From NCBI RefSeq assembly GCF_000193495.2, contig NZ_AP023410.1, forward strand, positions 3,371,501 to 3,435,500: a stretch of DNA of 64,000 bases, given 5' to 3'. The translations under genes and the position numbers were made by a program. Positions 7,956-17,096 of this stretch are shown piece after piece. This stretch comes from Acetobacter aceti NBRC 14818. Its GTDB lineage: Bacteria > Pseudomonadota > Alphaproteobacteria > Acetobacterales > Acetobacteraceae. How positions within the stretch are numbered: position 1 is the stretch's first letter; every line of letters starts with the position of its first letter. The notes beneath the pieces are model-generated. The model worked only from the letters and a program-made list of their open reading frames with translations. It did no database searches and had not been told where the DNA came from.

Positions 7956-9184
7956 AGAAGTGACAGTTGCTGAGGCGGCGGTGCAAAAAGGGATTTGAGA
8001 TCCATCCGGTCGATCAGTTTGACAGGTCGCCAGTCCGGCGTGGTGATGAACGGACGTATTTTTCTTATACTGACGCGCAGTCGCTCCAGATCATCCAGTC
8101 GGATGGTTTTATGGCGACGCGTTGCCAGCAGAACCTTGACGGACCGCGGTCCCAGACCGGGCACGCGCAGCAGGAGTTCGCGGGGAGCCTGATTGATGTC
8201 CACCGGGAAGACGGCACGGTTGTCCAGAGCCCAGCTCAGTTTTGGATCGACTTCCAGATCAAGCATGCCGTCGGGACGGTTTTCGGTGATTTCCTGAAAC
8301 TGGAAACCATAAAAACGGAACAGCCAGTCTGCCTGATACAGACGATGCTCGCGCAGAAGCGGTGGTTTCTGCGCGGGGAGAGCCTGCGAGGCGTGGGGAA
8401 TGGGGCTGAAAGCGGAATAATAGACCCGCTTTAGCCGGTAGTCGGAATAAAGCGCGGAACTGCTTGAAAGAATATCCTGATCAGTCGCAGCGTCCGCACC
8501 GACAATCATCTGTGTGCTTTGACCGCCGGGCGCAAAGCGGGGCGGGCGGCGTCCGGCGAGGGTTTTCTCCTTCGTCGCATCCATCTTTTTGCGGATGTGC
8601 CCCATGGCGGATCGGATGCCAATGGAATCCTTCTCCGGCGCATATTGAGTCAGTCCGGTTTCGGTGGGCATCTCCACATTGATGGAAAGACGATCAGCAT
8701 ACAGTCCGGCTTCCGCCAACAGATCGGGCGAGGCGTCAGGGATGGCTTTCAGGTGAATGTAACCGCGAAAACCTCGGTCCAGACGCAGGACCTTGGCGAC
8801 ACGCACAAGCTCTTCCATTGTGTAGTCGGACGAGCGGATGATACCGGAGGACAGGAATAGTCCCTCGATATAGTTGCGGCGATAAAACTCCATCGTCAGC
8901 CAGACGATTTCCTCGACCGAAAAGCGAGCGCGTTCCACGCCGGATGACACCCTGTTGATGCAGTAGGCGCAGTCGTAAATGCAGAAATTGGTCATCAGGA
9001 TCTTGAGCAGCGAGACGCAGCGCCCATCAGGTGTCCATGAATGACAGATGCCGCTTCGTTCGGTTGACCCCAGTCCCGGCTCCTTCTTTGACCCACGCCG
9101 ATCCGAGCCGCTCGATGCACAGGAGGCATCGTATTTTGCAGCGTCTGACAGAAGGGCTAGTCTTTCCGAGAAGGTGCGTTTCAT
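7952..9184 (-). CDS. Putative DNA modification/repair radical SAM protein
   Basis: A 410-residue protein of the TIGR03916 group. The radical SAM cluster ligands are C68-x3-C72-x2-C75 (CIYDCAYC). The central TIM-barrel part contains FLSSGIIRSSDYTMEELVR. The C-terminal third carries a helix-hairpin-helix DNA-binding motif (APRELLLRVPGLGPRSVKVL), so the protein probably works on DNA. Substrate is unknown in the family. First gene of a coupled pair with the DUF4130 gene. A direct repeat typical of alphaproteobacterial LexA boxes lies 5 bases before the start codon, and a 4-codon mini-ORF (MNKL) ends in an ATGA overlap with that start. Confidence 0.88.
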   Translation of the reverse strand: MKRTFSERLALLSDAAKYDASCASSGSDRRGSKKEPGLGSTERSGICHSWTPDGRCVSLLKILMTNFCIYDCAYCINRVSSGVERARFSVEEIVWLTMEFYRRNYIEGLFLSSGIIRSSDYTMEELVRVAKVLRLDRGFRGYIHLKAIPDASPDLLAEAGLYADRLSINVEMPTETGLTQYAPEKDSIGIRSAMGHIRKKMDATKEKTLAGRRPPRFAPGGQSTQMIVGADAATDQDILSSSSALYSDYRLKRVYYSAFSPIPHASQALPAQKPPLLREHRLYQADWLFRFYGFQFQEITENRPDGMLDLEVDPKLSWALDNRAVFPVDINQAPRELLLRVPGLGPRSVKVLLATRRHKTIRLDDLERLRVSIRKIRPFITTPDWRPVKLIDRMDLKSLFAPPPQQLSLL

Positions 9185-9189
9185 AGCTT

Positions 9190-9204
9190 GTTCATGTTAT
9201 GTTC
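9190..9204 (-). promoter_or_regulatory. LexA (SOS) box, GAAC-N7-GAAC
   Basis: On the minus strand the sequence is GAAC-ATAACAT-GAAC, an exact match to the alphaproteobacterial LexA operator (equivalently GTTC-N7-GTTC on the plus strand). It ends 5 bases before the start codon of the radical SAM repair gene, so a bound repressor would block the leader. Confidence 0.65.
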
Positions 9205-9277
9205 CTTTTGGGGGTGCGTCAAACATTTCTGGCGGACTATGGGGGAGAGTTTTGGCTTGCAAATACGTATATTTTTA

Positions 9278-9799
9278 GGGGCTGGCATAGGTGAGCATTA
9301 TTTGTGACGGTTCAGGCGGGCAGTTTAGTCCATTGAGAGAGGATTTTCATGAGTTTTGCAGGCGAGCGGATGTTGATGCGCCTCTCGCACTCGGCCAGGA
9401 AGCGCTGTAAACAATTGAATCTGGCTGCACCTTCTTTCGAATGATCGACATCAGTGTCTGATGTCCGGCATTGAGGATCATGACGGCATGGACATGCCGT
9501 TTCAGCAGGCCGAAGACGGCTACTTTCCCGGTAGCGCCCCGGCCTCGTTTTCCTTTGTGATATCTACCGGAATAGCTCTCATCGACTTCAATTTTACCCG
9601 GGGCCGGTGCCTCATGAGCAATCTGTTCTACGATGACTTCTCGCAGTTTCTGGTAATACAGAGTCGCTGTATTACGATTGACGCCTACAATTTTAGTGGC
9701 GCTCCGGAAGGCGTTTTTGAATGCTGACAGGCAGTCGGCTACGACGACATGTTTTCATCCGACATATCGAACCTTTCTCGGCTTACTTATGCCAGCCCC
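9278..9799 (-). mobile_element. Inactive IS1595/ISXO2-type insertion sequence remnant
   Basis: Both ends carry matching terminal inverted repeats that begin GGGGCTGGCATA (left 9278, right ending 9799). Between them, on the minus strand, lies a broken transposase. The readable part (about 9720 down to 9420) encodes the ISXO2 core with KIEVDESYSGRYHKGKRG and KVAVFGLLKRHVHAVMIL. The N-terminal part is interrupted by a stop and the C-terminal part is shortened and out of frame (SPAKLMKILSQWTKLPA reappears near 9340). A full element would be about twice this length. The 8 bases on each side are AT-rich but not identical, so no intact target duplication is visible. Confidence 0.75.
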
Positions 9800-9911
9800 T
9801 TAATTAATTATATAGTGATCTATTTCCTTGCTATGTTGTGAACATATTTCCACAAAATCTCCTGTAAATCTCAGTGGGAGTTCTTGGTAAAATTTGTTGA
9901 AGAAGCTTTAG

Positions 9912-9942
9912 AGAACGTCATCTTTTGAAAAGATGACGTTCT
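9912..9942. repeat. Perfect 15-base inverted repeat downstream of the dicarboxylate symporter
   Basis: AGAACGTCATCTTTT and its complement are separated by one base. It lies 60 bases after the stop of the minus-strand symporter gene and may end its transcript, although no T-run follows on either strand. The rest of 9800-10001 holds nothing recognisable. Confidence 0.6.
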
Positions 9943-10001
9943 GAAAATTGTGTTGTGTTGGCATTCTATTACTGGAAAAGAACTTTTTATGTCAGGCTGT
10001 T

Positions 10002-11258
10002 TTACATGACATCCTTGGTCGGCCCATCTGAAAGCTCGCCTTCCCATTTTGCGGAAATGGCGGCCGCATAGCCGTTGCCAAGCACATTGGTGGCGGTCCG
10101 GGCCATGTCGAGAAAATGGTCGATCCCTAGTATGAGAGCGATCCCGGCCTCCGGAAGTCCGAACTGCGGCAATACGGCAACGAGCGTTACAAGGGAGGCG
10201 CGAGGCACGCCTGCAATGCCTTTGCTGCTCAGCATCATGACCAGCACCATAAGGGCCTGCTGGGACCAGGGCAGGGTGATCCCGTAAGCCTGAGCGATAA
10301 AGATTGCTCCAAAAGACTGGAACAGGATCGAACCATCCAGATTGAAGCTGTAACCGAGGGGTAGAACGAACCCACCGATGCGGGTCGGCACGCCGAAGTT
10401 TTCAAGTTTCTCAAGCAGTAGCGGATAGACGGATTCACTGCTCGCCGTGGCGTAACCGAGGATAATGGGCTGAAAAAGTTCCTTGAGAAGCCCCTTGATG
10501 CGCGGACCAAGCACCAGGAAAGCCAGTCCTGTCAGAACGCACCACAGAATGAGGATGGTGCTGTAGAATTCGACAAGAAAACGCCCGTAATGCAGCAGCA
10601 TTGCACCGCCGCCGCTGGCGAGACTGCCCATCACGGAACCGAAGACAGCCATGGGAGCCAGAAGCATGACCATGTCCGTCATCCGGAGCATGATGTGACC
10701 GAGTTCTTCGGTCCAGTTGAGCATGATTTTACCCGCCTTGCCTGCGGCGGGGAGAGCTAATCCGAACAGCACCGAGAATACGACAATTTGAAGGATGTCG
10801 TTTCGGGCCATGGCATCCAGAATGCTCGTCGGCGCAATGTGCAGGATGAAGTCGATCGGCTGGAAAGGATGCTTGAGAGACGCAATGTCCGTGATTGGTG
10901 GCGGTGAAAAGCCGATGCCGGGCTGCAGGATGTTGGCCGCCAGAAGGCCTATCGTGAGCGACACGAAGGACATGGCGATAAACCAGAGCAGGATGCGCCC
11001 TCCGACACGCAGGACCAGCGTATCGTCACCCAGCTTCCCGATGCCGCTGACGAGCGTGGCGAAGACAAGCGGTGCGATGACCATCTTGATCAGACGCAGG
11101 AACAGCCCGGTCATCAGCTTTCCTGCCTGTTCCGCTCCGTAGATGGCGCTATCACCCAGCGTGTGAAGAAGAAGCCCGCTCACAACACCGAGACCCAGTG
11201 CGATGAGAATGGCGTAAGTGCGTCTTTTTGTATCGACCTGAGGTGCGGCTGCGGCCAT
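10002..11258 (-). CDS. Dicarboxylate/amino acid:cation symporter (DAACS family, GltP/DctA-like)
   Basis: A 418-residue inner-membrane transporter, normal size. Eight or more hydrophobic segments are visible. Family motifs include MVIAPLVFATLVSGI near residues 59-73, a serine-rich re-entrant loop (TASSESVYPLL), the signature NLDGS in place of the usual NMDGT, and the C-terminal DMARTATNVLGN. These motifs bind the sodium or proton and the carboxylate substrate. Likely substrates are C4-dicarboxylates, glutamate or aspartate; the sequence does not separate them. Monocistronic, with its own promoter. Confidence 0.9.
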   Translation of the reverse strand: MAAAAPQVDTKRRTYAILIALGLGVVSGLLLHTLGDSAIYGAEQAGKLMTGLFLRLIKMVIAPLVFATLVSGIGKLGDDTLVLRVGGRILLWFIAMSFVSLTIGLLAANILQPGIGFSPPPITDIASLKHPFQPIDFILHIAPTSILDAMARNDILQIVVFSVLFGLALPAAGKAGKIMLNWTEELGHIMLRMTDMVMLLAPMAVFGSVMGSLASGGGAMLLHYGRFLVEFYSTILILWCVLTGLAFLVLGPRIKGLLKELFQPIILGYATASSESVYPLLLEKLENFGVPTRIGGFVLPLGYSFNLDGSILFQSFGAIFIAQAYGITLPWSQQALMVLVMMLSSKGIAGVPRASLVTLVAVLPQFGLPEAGIALILGIDHFLDMARTATNVLGNGYAAAISAKWEGELSDGPTKDVM

Positions 11259-11302
11259 CGAGTTTTTCTTCTCCGTTGAGTGGTGTTAGACGCGTGGCCG
11301 GT

Positions 11303-11332
11303 TTTATAGAGGAAAAACTGTTGATACGTCAA
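11303..11332 (-). promoter_or_regulatory. Sigma-70 promoter of the dicarboxylate symporter
   Basis: Minus strand TTGACG, an 18-base spacer, then TATAAA, about 45 bases before the start codon. This is a good match to the housekeeping consensus. Confidence 0.55.
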
Positions 11333-11495
11333 AGTAATAAAATTCAATTTTTAGGAGTATTGTGGTTTTAGTAAATTTATACTCTTTACTTTAAGATGTA
11401 TTTAAAGTATTTCTTTTTACTTTTGCAATATAAATACTTGACAATATAAATGATATGTAGTGTTGGTCGCCGCAAGTGGTGACTGATCTGGCAAA

Positions 11496-12476
11496 ATGAT
11501 GAAGATGACTGGCAGGATGTTGGTGCGGAACACAGGTGGTTGTGTTTGTGGTGTGTTTCTCCTGTTCTCGGTCGGCTTGTCGGATGCCAGAGCCGGGCAA
11601 TGGTACACAGGATCACTGGTCTCGCCATCCGGAGCCAAGAATCATGCTGGAGACGCGGGCATCGAGCCCTATTTCTCCTATAGTCAGCCCGTCGGGACGT
11701 TCGCATCCAATGGGACGGGACATCCGCTGCACCCACGTCAGCAGACATTCTCCAACTCCACAATGTGGAAGTACGGCATTCTGGATGATCTCAGCATCCA
11801 GGCGCATACGGTGATCAGTTATGGCTGGAAACACGGGGCAGGGCATGCGCACGGACCCAAGTTCGGCGATTTTCCGGTCGACATGATCTGGCGTTTCATG
11901 CGGGCCAACCCAAAACGTTACATTCCTGATCTGAACCTTTTCGCGGGTGTCATTTTTCCGACTGGTGACTATTCCCGTCTGGGGGCGTCGCAGGACGGCT
12001 TCGGGACCGGGGCCTATGTGTTTCGTATGGCTCTGACGGAACAGTCCACTTATACATTGCCGGGGGGACACGAACTGCGCCTGCGTGTCTGGAGCTGGTT
12101 CAGGCATGCGCTGAATTCGGCGCGCTTGCGGGATGTCACCAGCTACGGAACGTCGGAAGGTTTCGTCGGGCGTGGAAGCCCTGGGATGAGCGGGCAGGTG
12201 GGCTTTTCGCTGGAATACGCCCTGAACCAGAAATGGGTGCTGGCCGCCGACGTGGCGCGGGACTGGTCAAATGGCTCCCGTTTGAAGGGACGTTACGCTT
12301 CGGGGCAGACCGTCAACAAAACCGGTTCCGCCTCGACAGACTGGCAGGTGGCGCCTGCCATAGAATATAACTGGAATGCACGTTGGGGCGTGATCGCGGG
12401 GTCGTCGGTTTACTATGCCGGGCATAATACCGGCATAAAAGTCTCTCCCCAGTTCGCCATCAATACGGTTTTCTGA
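11496..12476 (+). CDS. Outer-membrane beta-barrel protein, phenol MetA-degradation/transporter-like
   Basis: A 326-residue exported protein. The N-terminus has a signal peptide ending ARA-GQWYTG. The body is made of alternating amphipathic strands rich in Gly, Tyr and Trp, with the typical segments LNLFAGVIFPTGDY and WQVAPAIEYNWNARWGVIAGSSVYYAG, and it ends in F. This resembles the MetA-pathway outer-membrane family, whose members are usually linked to uptake of hydrophobic or aromatic compounds. The substrate here is unknown. The gene stands alone; the amino-acid permease begins 116 bases downstream. Confidence 0.65.
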   Translation: MMKMTGRMLVRNTGGCVCGVFLLFSVGLSDARAGQWYTGSLVSPSGAKNHAGDAGIEPYFSYSQPVGTFASNGTGHPLHPRQQTFSNSTMWKYGILDDLSIQAHTVISYGWKHGAGHAHGPKFGDFPVDMIWRFMRANPKRYIPDLNLFAGVIFPTGDYSRLGASQDGFGTGAYVFRMALTEQSTYTLPGGHELRLRVWSWFRHALNSARLRDVTSYGTSEGFVGRGSPGMSGQVGFSLEYALNQKWVLAADVARDWSNGSRLKGRYASGQTVNKTGSASTDWQVAPAIEYNWNARWGVIAGSSVYYAGHNTGIKVSPQFAINTVF

Positions 12477-12592
12477 GATCTTCCTTCTATCTGAAGTCCT
12501 GAAAAAATCTGCCGTTTTTCGATGGACAACATTTCGGGTTCGAACCAATCTGTTTCGTAAGGCTCCTGCAGGAGAGACGGGATCGGGATGGA

Positions 12593-14056
12593 ATGACTGA
12601 GTCGACAATCAACCGGAACAGCACCAGCGAAGGCTATAAAAAGACCCTGGGTCGCAGGCAGATGCAGATGATCGCCATTGGCGGCTGTATCGGCACTGGC
12701 CTTTTCCTTGGTGCGGGAAGTCGTCTCCAGCAGGGCGGTCCCTCGCTGGCCATCGTTTATGCGGTGTGCGGACTTTTCAGCTTTTTCATCCTGCGGGCTC
12801 TTGGCGAACTGACCATGTACAGCCCGAGTAGCGGGAGTTACGTGTCCCATGCCCGTGAGTTTCTGGGAGACAAGGCGGCTTTTGTGGCGGGTTGGGTGTC
12901 ATTCCTCAACTGGGTGATGACCGGAATCGCCGATATTACGGCCGTCGCTCTTTATATGCATTTCTGGAGCGCATTCTCTTCTTTTCCACAATGGCTGCTG
13001 GCGCTGATTGCCCTGTGCATCGTGACGGGCATGAATCTCATCGGCGTAAAATATTTTGGAGAAATGGAATTCTGGTTCTCCATGATCAAGGTTGTCGCTC
13101 TGGTTGTTTTTCTGATTGCCGGTTCGATCATACTGGGCACCGGTATGCCTGTGGCGGGGCATGAAACAGGGTTCCACCTCATCGCAGATAATGGTGGTTT
13201 CTTCCCGCACGGTATGCTGGCGGCGCTCGCGCTGACGCAGGGAGTGGTTTTCGCCTACTCCGGGATCGAACTGATCGGCACGGCGGCTGGTGAGTGTGAC
13301 AATCCGCATGAGATCCTGCCCCGGGCCGTCAACAGTGTGATCTGGCGGATTGCCGTTTTCTATGTCGGGTCCGTTGTGCTGCTGGTCTGTCTGCTGCCGT
13401 GGACGGCCTATCAGGCAAGCGAAAGTCCGTTCGTGACCTTCTTCAATGCGCTGGGCGTGCCTTATGCGGATAGCGTGATGAATTTCATCGTGCTGACGGC
13501 GGCCCTGTCCAGCCTGAACTCCGGCGTTTATTCCACCAGTCGCGTGCTGCGCGCGCTGGCTCTCGGTGGCTCTGCTCCCCGATTCCTGAGCGCCATGAAC
13601 AGCCACTCCGTGCCTTATGCAGGTATTCTGCTGATCGCTGCGTTTTATCTTGTCGGTGTCGTTCTCAATTACATTGTGCCGCAGAGTGTTTTTGAGATTG
13701 TGCTCAGTTTTGCGGCGATCGGCATTATCTGCACATGGGGTATCATCATCCTGAGCCAGATCGCCTTCCGCAGGGCCGTCGTCCGCGGGGAAATAGCCGC
13801 ACCATCCTCATTCCGCATGCCGGGCGCGCCGTTCACATCCTGGCTGACGCTGGCTTTTCTGGCTGCTGTGGTCGTGCTGATGGCGTGCGATTATCCGGCC
13901 GGAGCCATCACTGTCGGCGCGACGCCGCTGCTGGTGATCGTCTTTGTGATCGGCTGGTATCTGACGCCCAGAAAGCCGCCTATGCTGATGCCGGAAACCT
14001 CGTCTTCTCCGATACTGACCAATATGGTGATGAAAGAGCAGCCGGAAACGCCCTGA
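12593..14056 (+). CDS. Amino-acid permease of the APC superfamily (AnsP/GabP-like)
   Basis: A 487-residue, 12-segment amino acid/proton symporter. The N-terminal signature LGRRQMQMIAIGGCIGTGLFLGAG is characteristic of the amino acid transporter (AAT) family, as is FAYSGIELIGTAAGECDNP around residues 220-240. An asparagine-permease-like function is favoured by the overall match, but GABA, proline or aromatic amino acids remain possible. AGGAGAG lies upstream. The next gene, fda, starts 261 bases later; that gap has a hairpin (GTGGC/GCCAC at about 14104-14120) without a T-run. Confidence 0.85.
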   Translation: MTESTINRNSTSEGYKKTLGRRQMQMIAIGGCIGTGLFLGAGSRLQQGGPSLAIVYAVCGLFSFFILRALGELTMYSPSSGSYVSHAREFLGDKAAFVAGWVSFLNWVMTGIADITAVALYMHFWSAFSSFPQWLLALIALCIVTGMNLIGVKYFGEMEFWFSMIKVVALVVFLIAGSIILGTGMPVAGHETGFHLIADNGGFFPHGMLAALALTQGVVFAYSGIELIGTAAGECDNPHEILPRAVNSVIWRIAVFYVGSVVLLVCLLPWTAYQASESPFVTFFNALGVPYADSVMNFIVLTAALSSLNSGVYSTSRVLRALALGGSAPRFLSAMNSHSVPYAGILLIAAFYLVGVVLNYIVPQSVFEIVLSFAAIGIICTWGIIILSQIAFRRAVVRGEIAAPSSFRMPGAPFTSWLTLAFLAAVVVLMACDYPAGAITVGATPLLVIVFVIGWYLTPRKPPMLMPETSSSPILTNMVMKEQPETP

Positions 14057-14317
14057 TAACGCCGCTTTTAGGATTTTTAATATTATCTTCCCTACGGAGG
14101 AGGTGGCACAGTCCGCCACTCCGTGTAAATGTCACGCGGTCTGGATTGGGCCACTCGGATTTCAGTCCTTTTGGGTTTCGTTGGTGTGCAGGTAGGGACC
14201 GGAAGGGTGTGGGGTCGATGTTTCTTCTGTCGCGGCATGGGCCGAAGTCAGAAGTGGCATTGGCTGTTCGGGCGTTCCCAGGCACGCACCATACGTTAAG
14301 AATAAAGGGTAATAAGA

Positions 14318-15214
14318 ATGTCCAACGACCGTATGAAGAGCCAGATTTCGGAAAAGGGTGGCTTTATCGCGGCACTCGACCAGAGCGGCGGTTCAACGCC
14401 GGGCGCTCTGAAGGCTTATGGCATTCCTGAGACGGCCTATTCTTCTGAAGAGGATATGTTCCGTCTTATCCACGACATGCGTGTGCGGATTATCACCGCT
14501 CCGAGCTTTTCCGGCGACAAGGTGATTGGTGCGATCCTGTTCGAGCGCACCATGGATGGTCTTGCAAACGGCAAGCCGGTTCCGACCTATCTGTGGGAAG
14601 AGCGTGGCGTTGTTCCGTTCCTGAAGATCGACAAGGGTCTTGAGGACGAAGCCAATGGCGTGCGTCTGATGAAGCCGAATCCCGGTCTTGATGCGCTGCT
14701 GGAGCGCGCTGCGAAGCTGGGCATTTACGGCACCAAGGAGCGTTCGGTCATCAACCTGCCGGATCAGGAAGGCATTGCCGCTGTTGTGAAGCAGCAGTTC
14801 GAGATTGCCCATCAGGTCGCGTCTCACGGTCTGGTTGCGATCATCGAGCCGGAAGTGCTGGTGAAGAGCCCGGACAAGAAGGGCGCCGAAGCCATTCTGC
14901 ATGATGAGCTGCTCAAGGCGCTCAATGCGATGCCGGGCGATTACAAGGTCATGCTGAAGGTCACGATCCCAGAGATTGCCGACCTGTATGAAGACCTCGT
15001 CAAGCATCCGCGCGTCGAGCGTGTGGTGGCTCTTTCGGGCGGTTATTCACTCGATGAGTCCTGTGAGCGTCTGAAGAAGAATCACGGCATGATCGCCAGC
15101 TTCTCCCGCGCTCTACTCGGTGGGTTGCAGGACGGCATGTCCGACGCCGAATTCGACGCTACACTTGGTAAAACAATTGACAAGATTTATGACGCTTCAG
15201 TGAACAAGGTCTGA
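14318..15214 (+). CDS. fda: Fructose-bisphosphate aldolase, class I (bacterial Fda type)
   Basis: A 298-residue cytoplasmic aldolase that cleaves fructose 1,6-bisphosphate. Family marks are GGFIAALDQSGGSTPGAL near residue 14, LFERTMDG, and VMLKVTIPE, in which K214 is the likely Schiff-base lysine by comparison with the staphylococcal enzyme. Class I enzymes need no metal. The start is preceded by AAGGGTAATAAGA. A GC-rich hairpin with T-run follows at once. It sits 169 bases before pdc. The codon use in both genes is strongly biased, as expected of highly expressed genes. Confidence 0.93.
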   Translation: MSNDRMKSQISEKGGFIAALDQSGGSTPGALKAYGIPETAYSSEEDMFRLIHDMRVRIITAPSFSGDKVIGAILFERTMDGLANGKPVPTYLWEERGVVPFLKIDKGLEDEANGVRLMKPNPGLDALLERAAKLGIYGTKERSVINLPDQEGIAAVVKQQFEIAHQVASHGLVAIIEPEVLVKSPDKKGAEAILHDELLKALNAMPGDYKVMLKVTIPEIADLYEDLVKHPRVERVVALSGGYSLDESCERLKKNHGMIASFSRALLGGLQDGMSDAEFDATLGKTIDKIYDASVNKV

Positions 15215-15220
15215 GTCTTC

Positions 15221-15239
15221 CGCCAGATCTGGCGTTTTT
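15221..15239 (+). terminator. Intrinsic terminator of fda
   Basis: CGCCA-GATC-TGGCG followed directly by TTTTT, starting 6 bases after the stop codon. Confidence 0.8.
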
Positions 15240-15244
15240 CTGCG

Positions 15245-15285
15245 AACAGCGCGATCCATATTTTTTATATATGGATCGCGCTGTT
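15245..15285. repeat. Perfect 17-base inverted repeat between fda and pdc
   Basis: Arms AACAGCGCGATCCATAT and its complement surround a 7-base T-rich loop. It lies 5 bases after the fda terminator and about 100 bases before pdc. It may be a second terminator or a regulatory stem in front of pdc. Confidence 0.7.
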
Positions 15286-15383
15286 TCCATATAGTGGTCA
15301 TGAGGCGACTCTCTCGTCACAGTGCTTGCCAAATTGGGGTGTCGGGCAGGAAAACCCGGCAAATCCTCTAGAGGAGGCATTTC

Positions 15384-17066
15384 ATGACCAAGCCATATAC
15401 TGTCGGCCATTATCTTTCCGAGCGTCTGGGCCAGATCGGCCTGAAGGACCATTTTGCGGTTGCTGGCGACTTCAACCTCGTCCTGCTCGACCAGCTTCTG
15501 GAAGAAGGCTCAACCAAGCAGCTTTACAGCTGTAACGAGCTGAACTGCGGTTACACCGCTGAGGGTTATGCCCGCGCCAATGGCGCCGCGGCCTTGGTTG
15601 TCACCTTCAATGTCGGCGCCCTGTCAGCCATCAATGCCATCGGTTCCGCCTATGCCGAGAGCCTGCCGGTGATCTTCGTGTCCGGTGGACCGAACACCAA
15701 TGATCAGGGTTCAGGTCATATCCTGCATCACACGATCGGCAATTCGAACTACGGCTATCAGGCCGAGATGTTCCGTCAGGTCACCTGCGCCACGGAAGTC
15801 ATTCTCTCTGCCGAGAACGCTCCGGCCCAGATCGACCACGCGATCCGTACGGCCCTGCGTATGCGCAAGCCCTGCTATATCGAGATCCCCTGCAACCTGG
15901 CGTCTGCCGAGTGCGTCCGCCCGGGTCCGGTTGGTGCGCTGCTGGCGGAAACAACGCCTGACAAGGTCAGCCTTGACGCTGCCGTAAAAGCCGCCTGCAC
16001 GTTTATCGAAACGCGCAAGAACATCGTTATCCTCGTCGGTAGCCGCGTGCGCACGCTGGGCTCGCTTGAGCCGATCGTGGCGCTTGCGGATCGCATTGGT
16101 TGCGCCGTGACGGTGATGGCCGCCGCGAAGAGCTTCTTCCCTGAAGGGCACAAGGCGTTCCGTGGCGTTTACTGGGGTGAAGTCAGCTCTCCTGGCGCGC
16201 AGGAACTGGTCGAAAAGGCCGATGGCGTAATCTGCCTTGCTCCGATCTTCAACGACTACGCAACGGTCGGCTGGCAGTCCAAGCCGCCTGCCTCACAGGC
16301 CCTGATTGCTGATCTCGTAGAAGTGACGGTGGACGGCAAGAGCTTCGCCGGCTTCCACCTTGGTGCCTTCATCGCCGCCCTGAGCGAGAAGGCTCCGAGC
16401 CGTCCGGCTACGGTAGAAAACACGACCTACACACCGGTCAAGATTCCGGAAACTGCTCCGACTGTGCCGCTGACCAACGATGAAATGGCGCGTCAGATCA
16501 ACGCCATGATTGATGGAAACACCACAATCACGGCCGAGACGGGTGACAGCTGGTTCAACGCTGTTCGCATGCATCTGCCGAGCGGCGCTCGCGTCGAGAC
16601 GGAAATGCAGTGGGGTTCCATCGGCTGGTCGGTGCCAGCAGCTCTCGGTAACGCCATCGGTTCGCCTGACCGTCAGCACCTCCTGATGGTTGGTGATGGT
16701 TCCTTCCAGCTCACTGCGCAGGAAGTGGCGCAGATGATCCGCTACGAAGTGCCGGTCACCGTGTTCCTTGTGAACAACCGTGGTTACGTCATCGAGATCA
16801 AGATCCATGACGGCCCATACAACTACATCAAGAACTGGGACTATGCCGGTCTCATCAAGGCGTTCAACGCCGAGGACGGTCATGGTCTGGGTCTGCATGC
16901 CCGCACCGGCGCAGAACTGGCTGACGCCATTGCGAAGGCCAAGGCTAACAAGAAGGGTCCGACCTTCATCGAGTGCCATATCGCGACTGAAGACTGCACC
17001 GATACACTGGTCCAGTGGGGCAAGAAGGTTGCCAAGGCCAACAGTCGTCCGCCTCAGAAAAACTGA
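15384..17066 (+). CDS. pdc: Pyruvate decarboxylase
   Basis: A 560-residue thiamine-diphosphate enzyme that converts pyruvate to acetaldehyde and CO2; bacterial versions are rare and typical of acetic acid bacteria and Zymomonas. The cofactor-activating glutamate is in CNELNCGYTAEGYARANG (E52). The ThDP/Mg motif starts at residue 437 (GDGS) and ends about 27 residues later with the double Asn of VNNRGY. The C-terminal TEDCTDTLVQWGKKV is also characteristic. SD AGAGGAGG lies 8 bases before the ATG. A stem-loop follows the gene. With lutABC next door it would send lactate-derived pyruvate towards acetaldehyde and acetate. Confidence 0.97.
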   Translation: MTKPYTVGHYLSERLGQIGLKDHFAVAGDFNLVLLDQLLEEGSTKQLYSCNELNCGYTAEGYARANGAAALVVTFNVGALSAINAIGSAYAESLPVIFVSGGPNTNDQGSGHILHHTIGNSNYGYQAEMFRQVTCATEVILSAENAPAQIDHAIRTALRMRKPCYIEIPCNLASAECVRPGPVGALLAETTPDKVSLDAAVKAACTFIETRKNIVILVGSRVRTLGSLEPIVALADRIGCAVTVMAAAKSFFPEGHKAFRGVYWGEVSSPGAQELVEKADGVICLAPIFNDYATVGWQSKPPASQALIADLVEVTVDGKSFAGFHLGAFIAALSEKAPSRPATVENTTYTPVKIPETAPTVPLTNDEMARQINAMIDGNTTITAETGDSWFNAVRMHLPSGARVETEMQWGSIGWSVPAALGNAIGSPDRQHLLMVGDGSFQLTAQEVAQMIRYEVPVTVFLVNNRGYVIEIKIHDGPYNYIKNWDYAGLIKAFNAEDGHGLGLHARTGAELADAIAKAKANKKGPTFIECHIATEDCTDTLVQWGKKVAKANSRPPQKN

Positions 17067-17096
17067 AGGCATACGGTTTTAAAAGATCGTTGATTT

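Noticed and set aside
9912..9942. Classical rho-independent terminator
   Set aside because: The palindrome is perfect but AT-rich in its core and no T-run follows on either strand, so I list it only as an inverted repeat.
16293..17072. 259-codon frame opposite pdc
   Set aside because: Antisense artefact of a high-expression gene; no conserved features.
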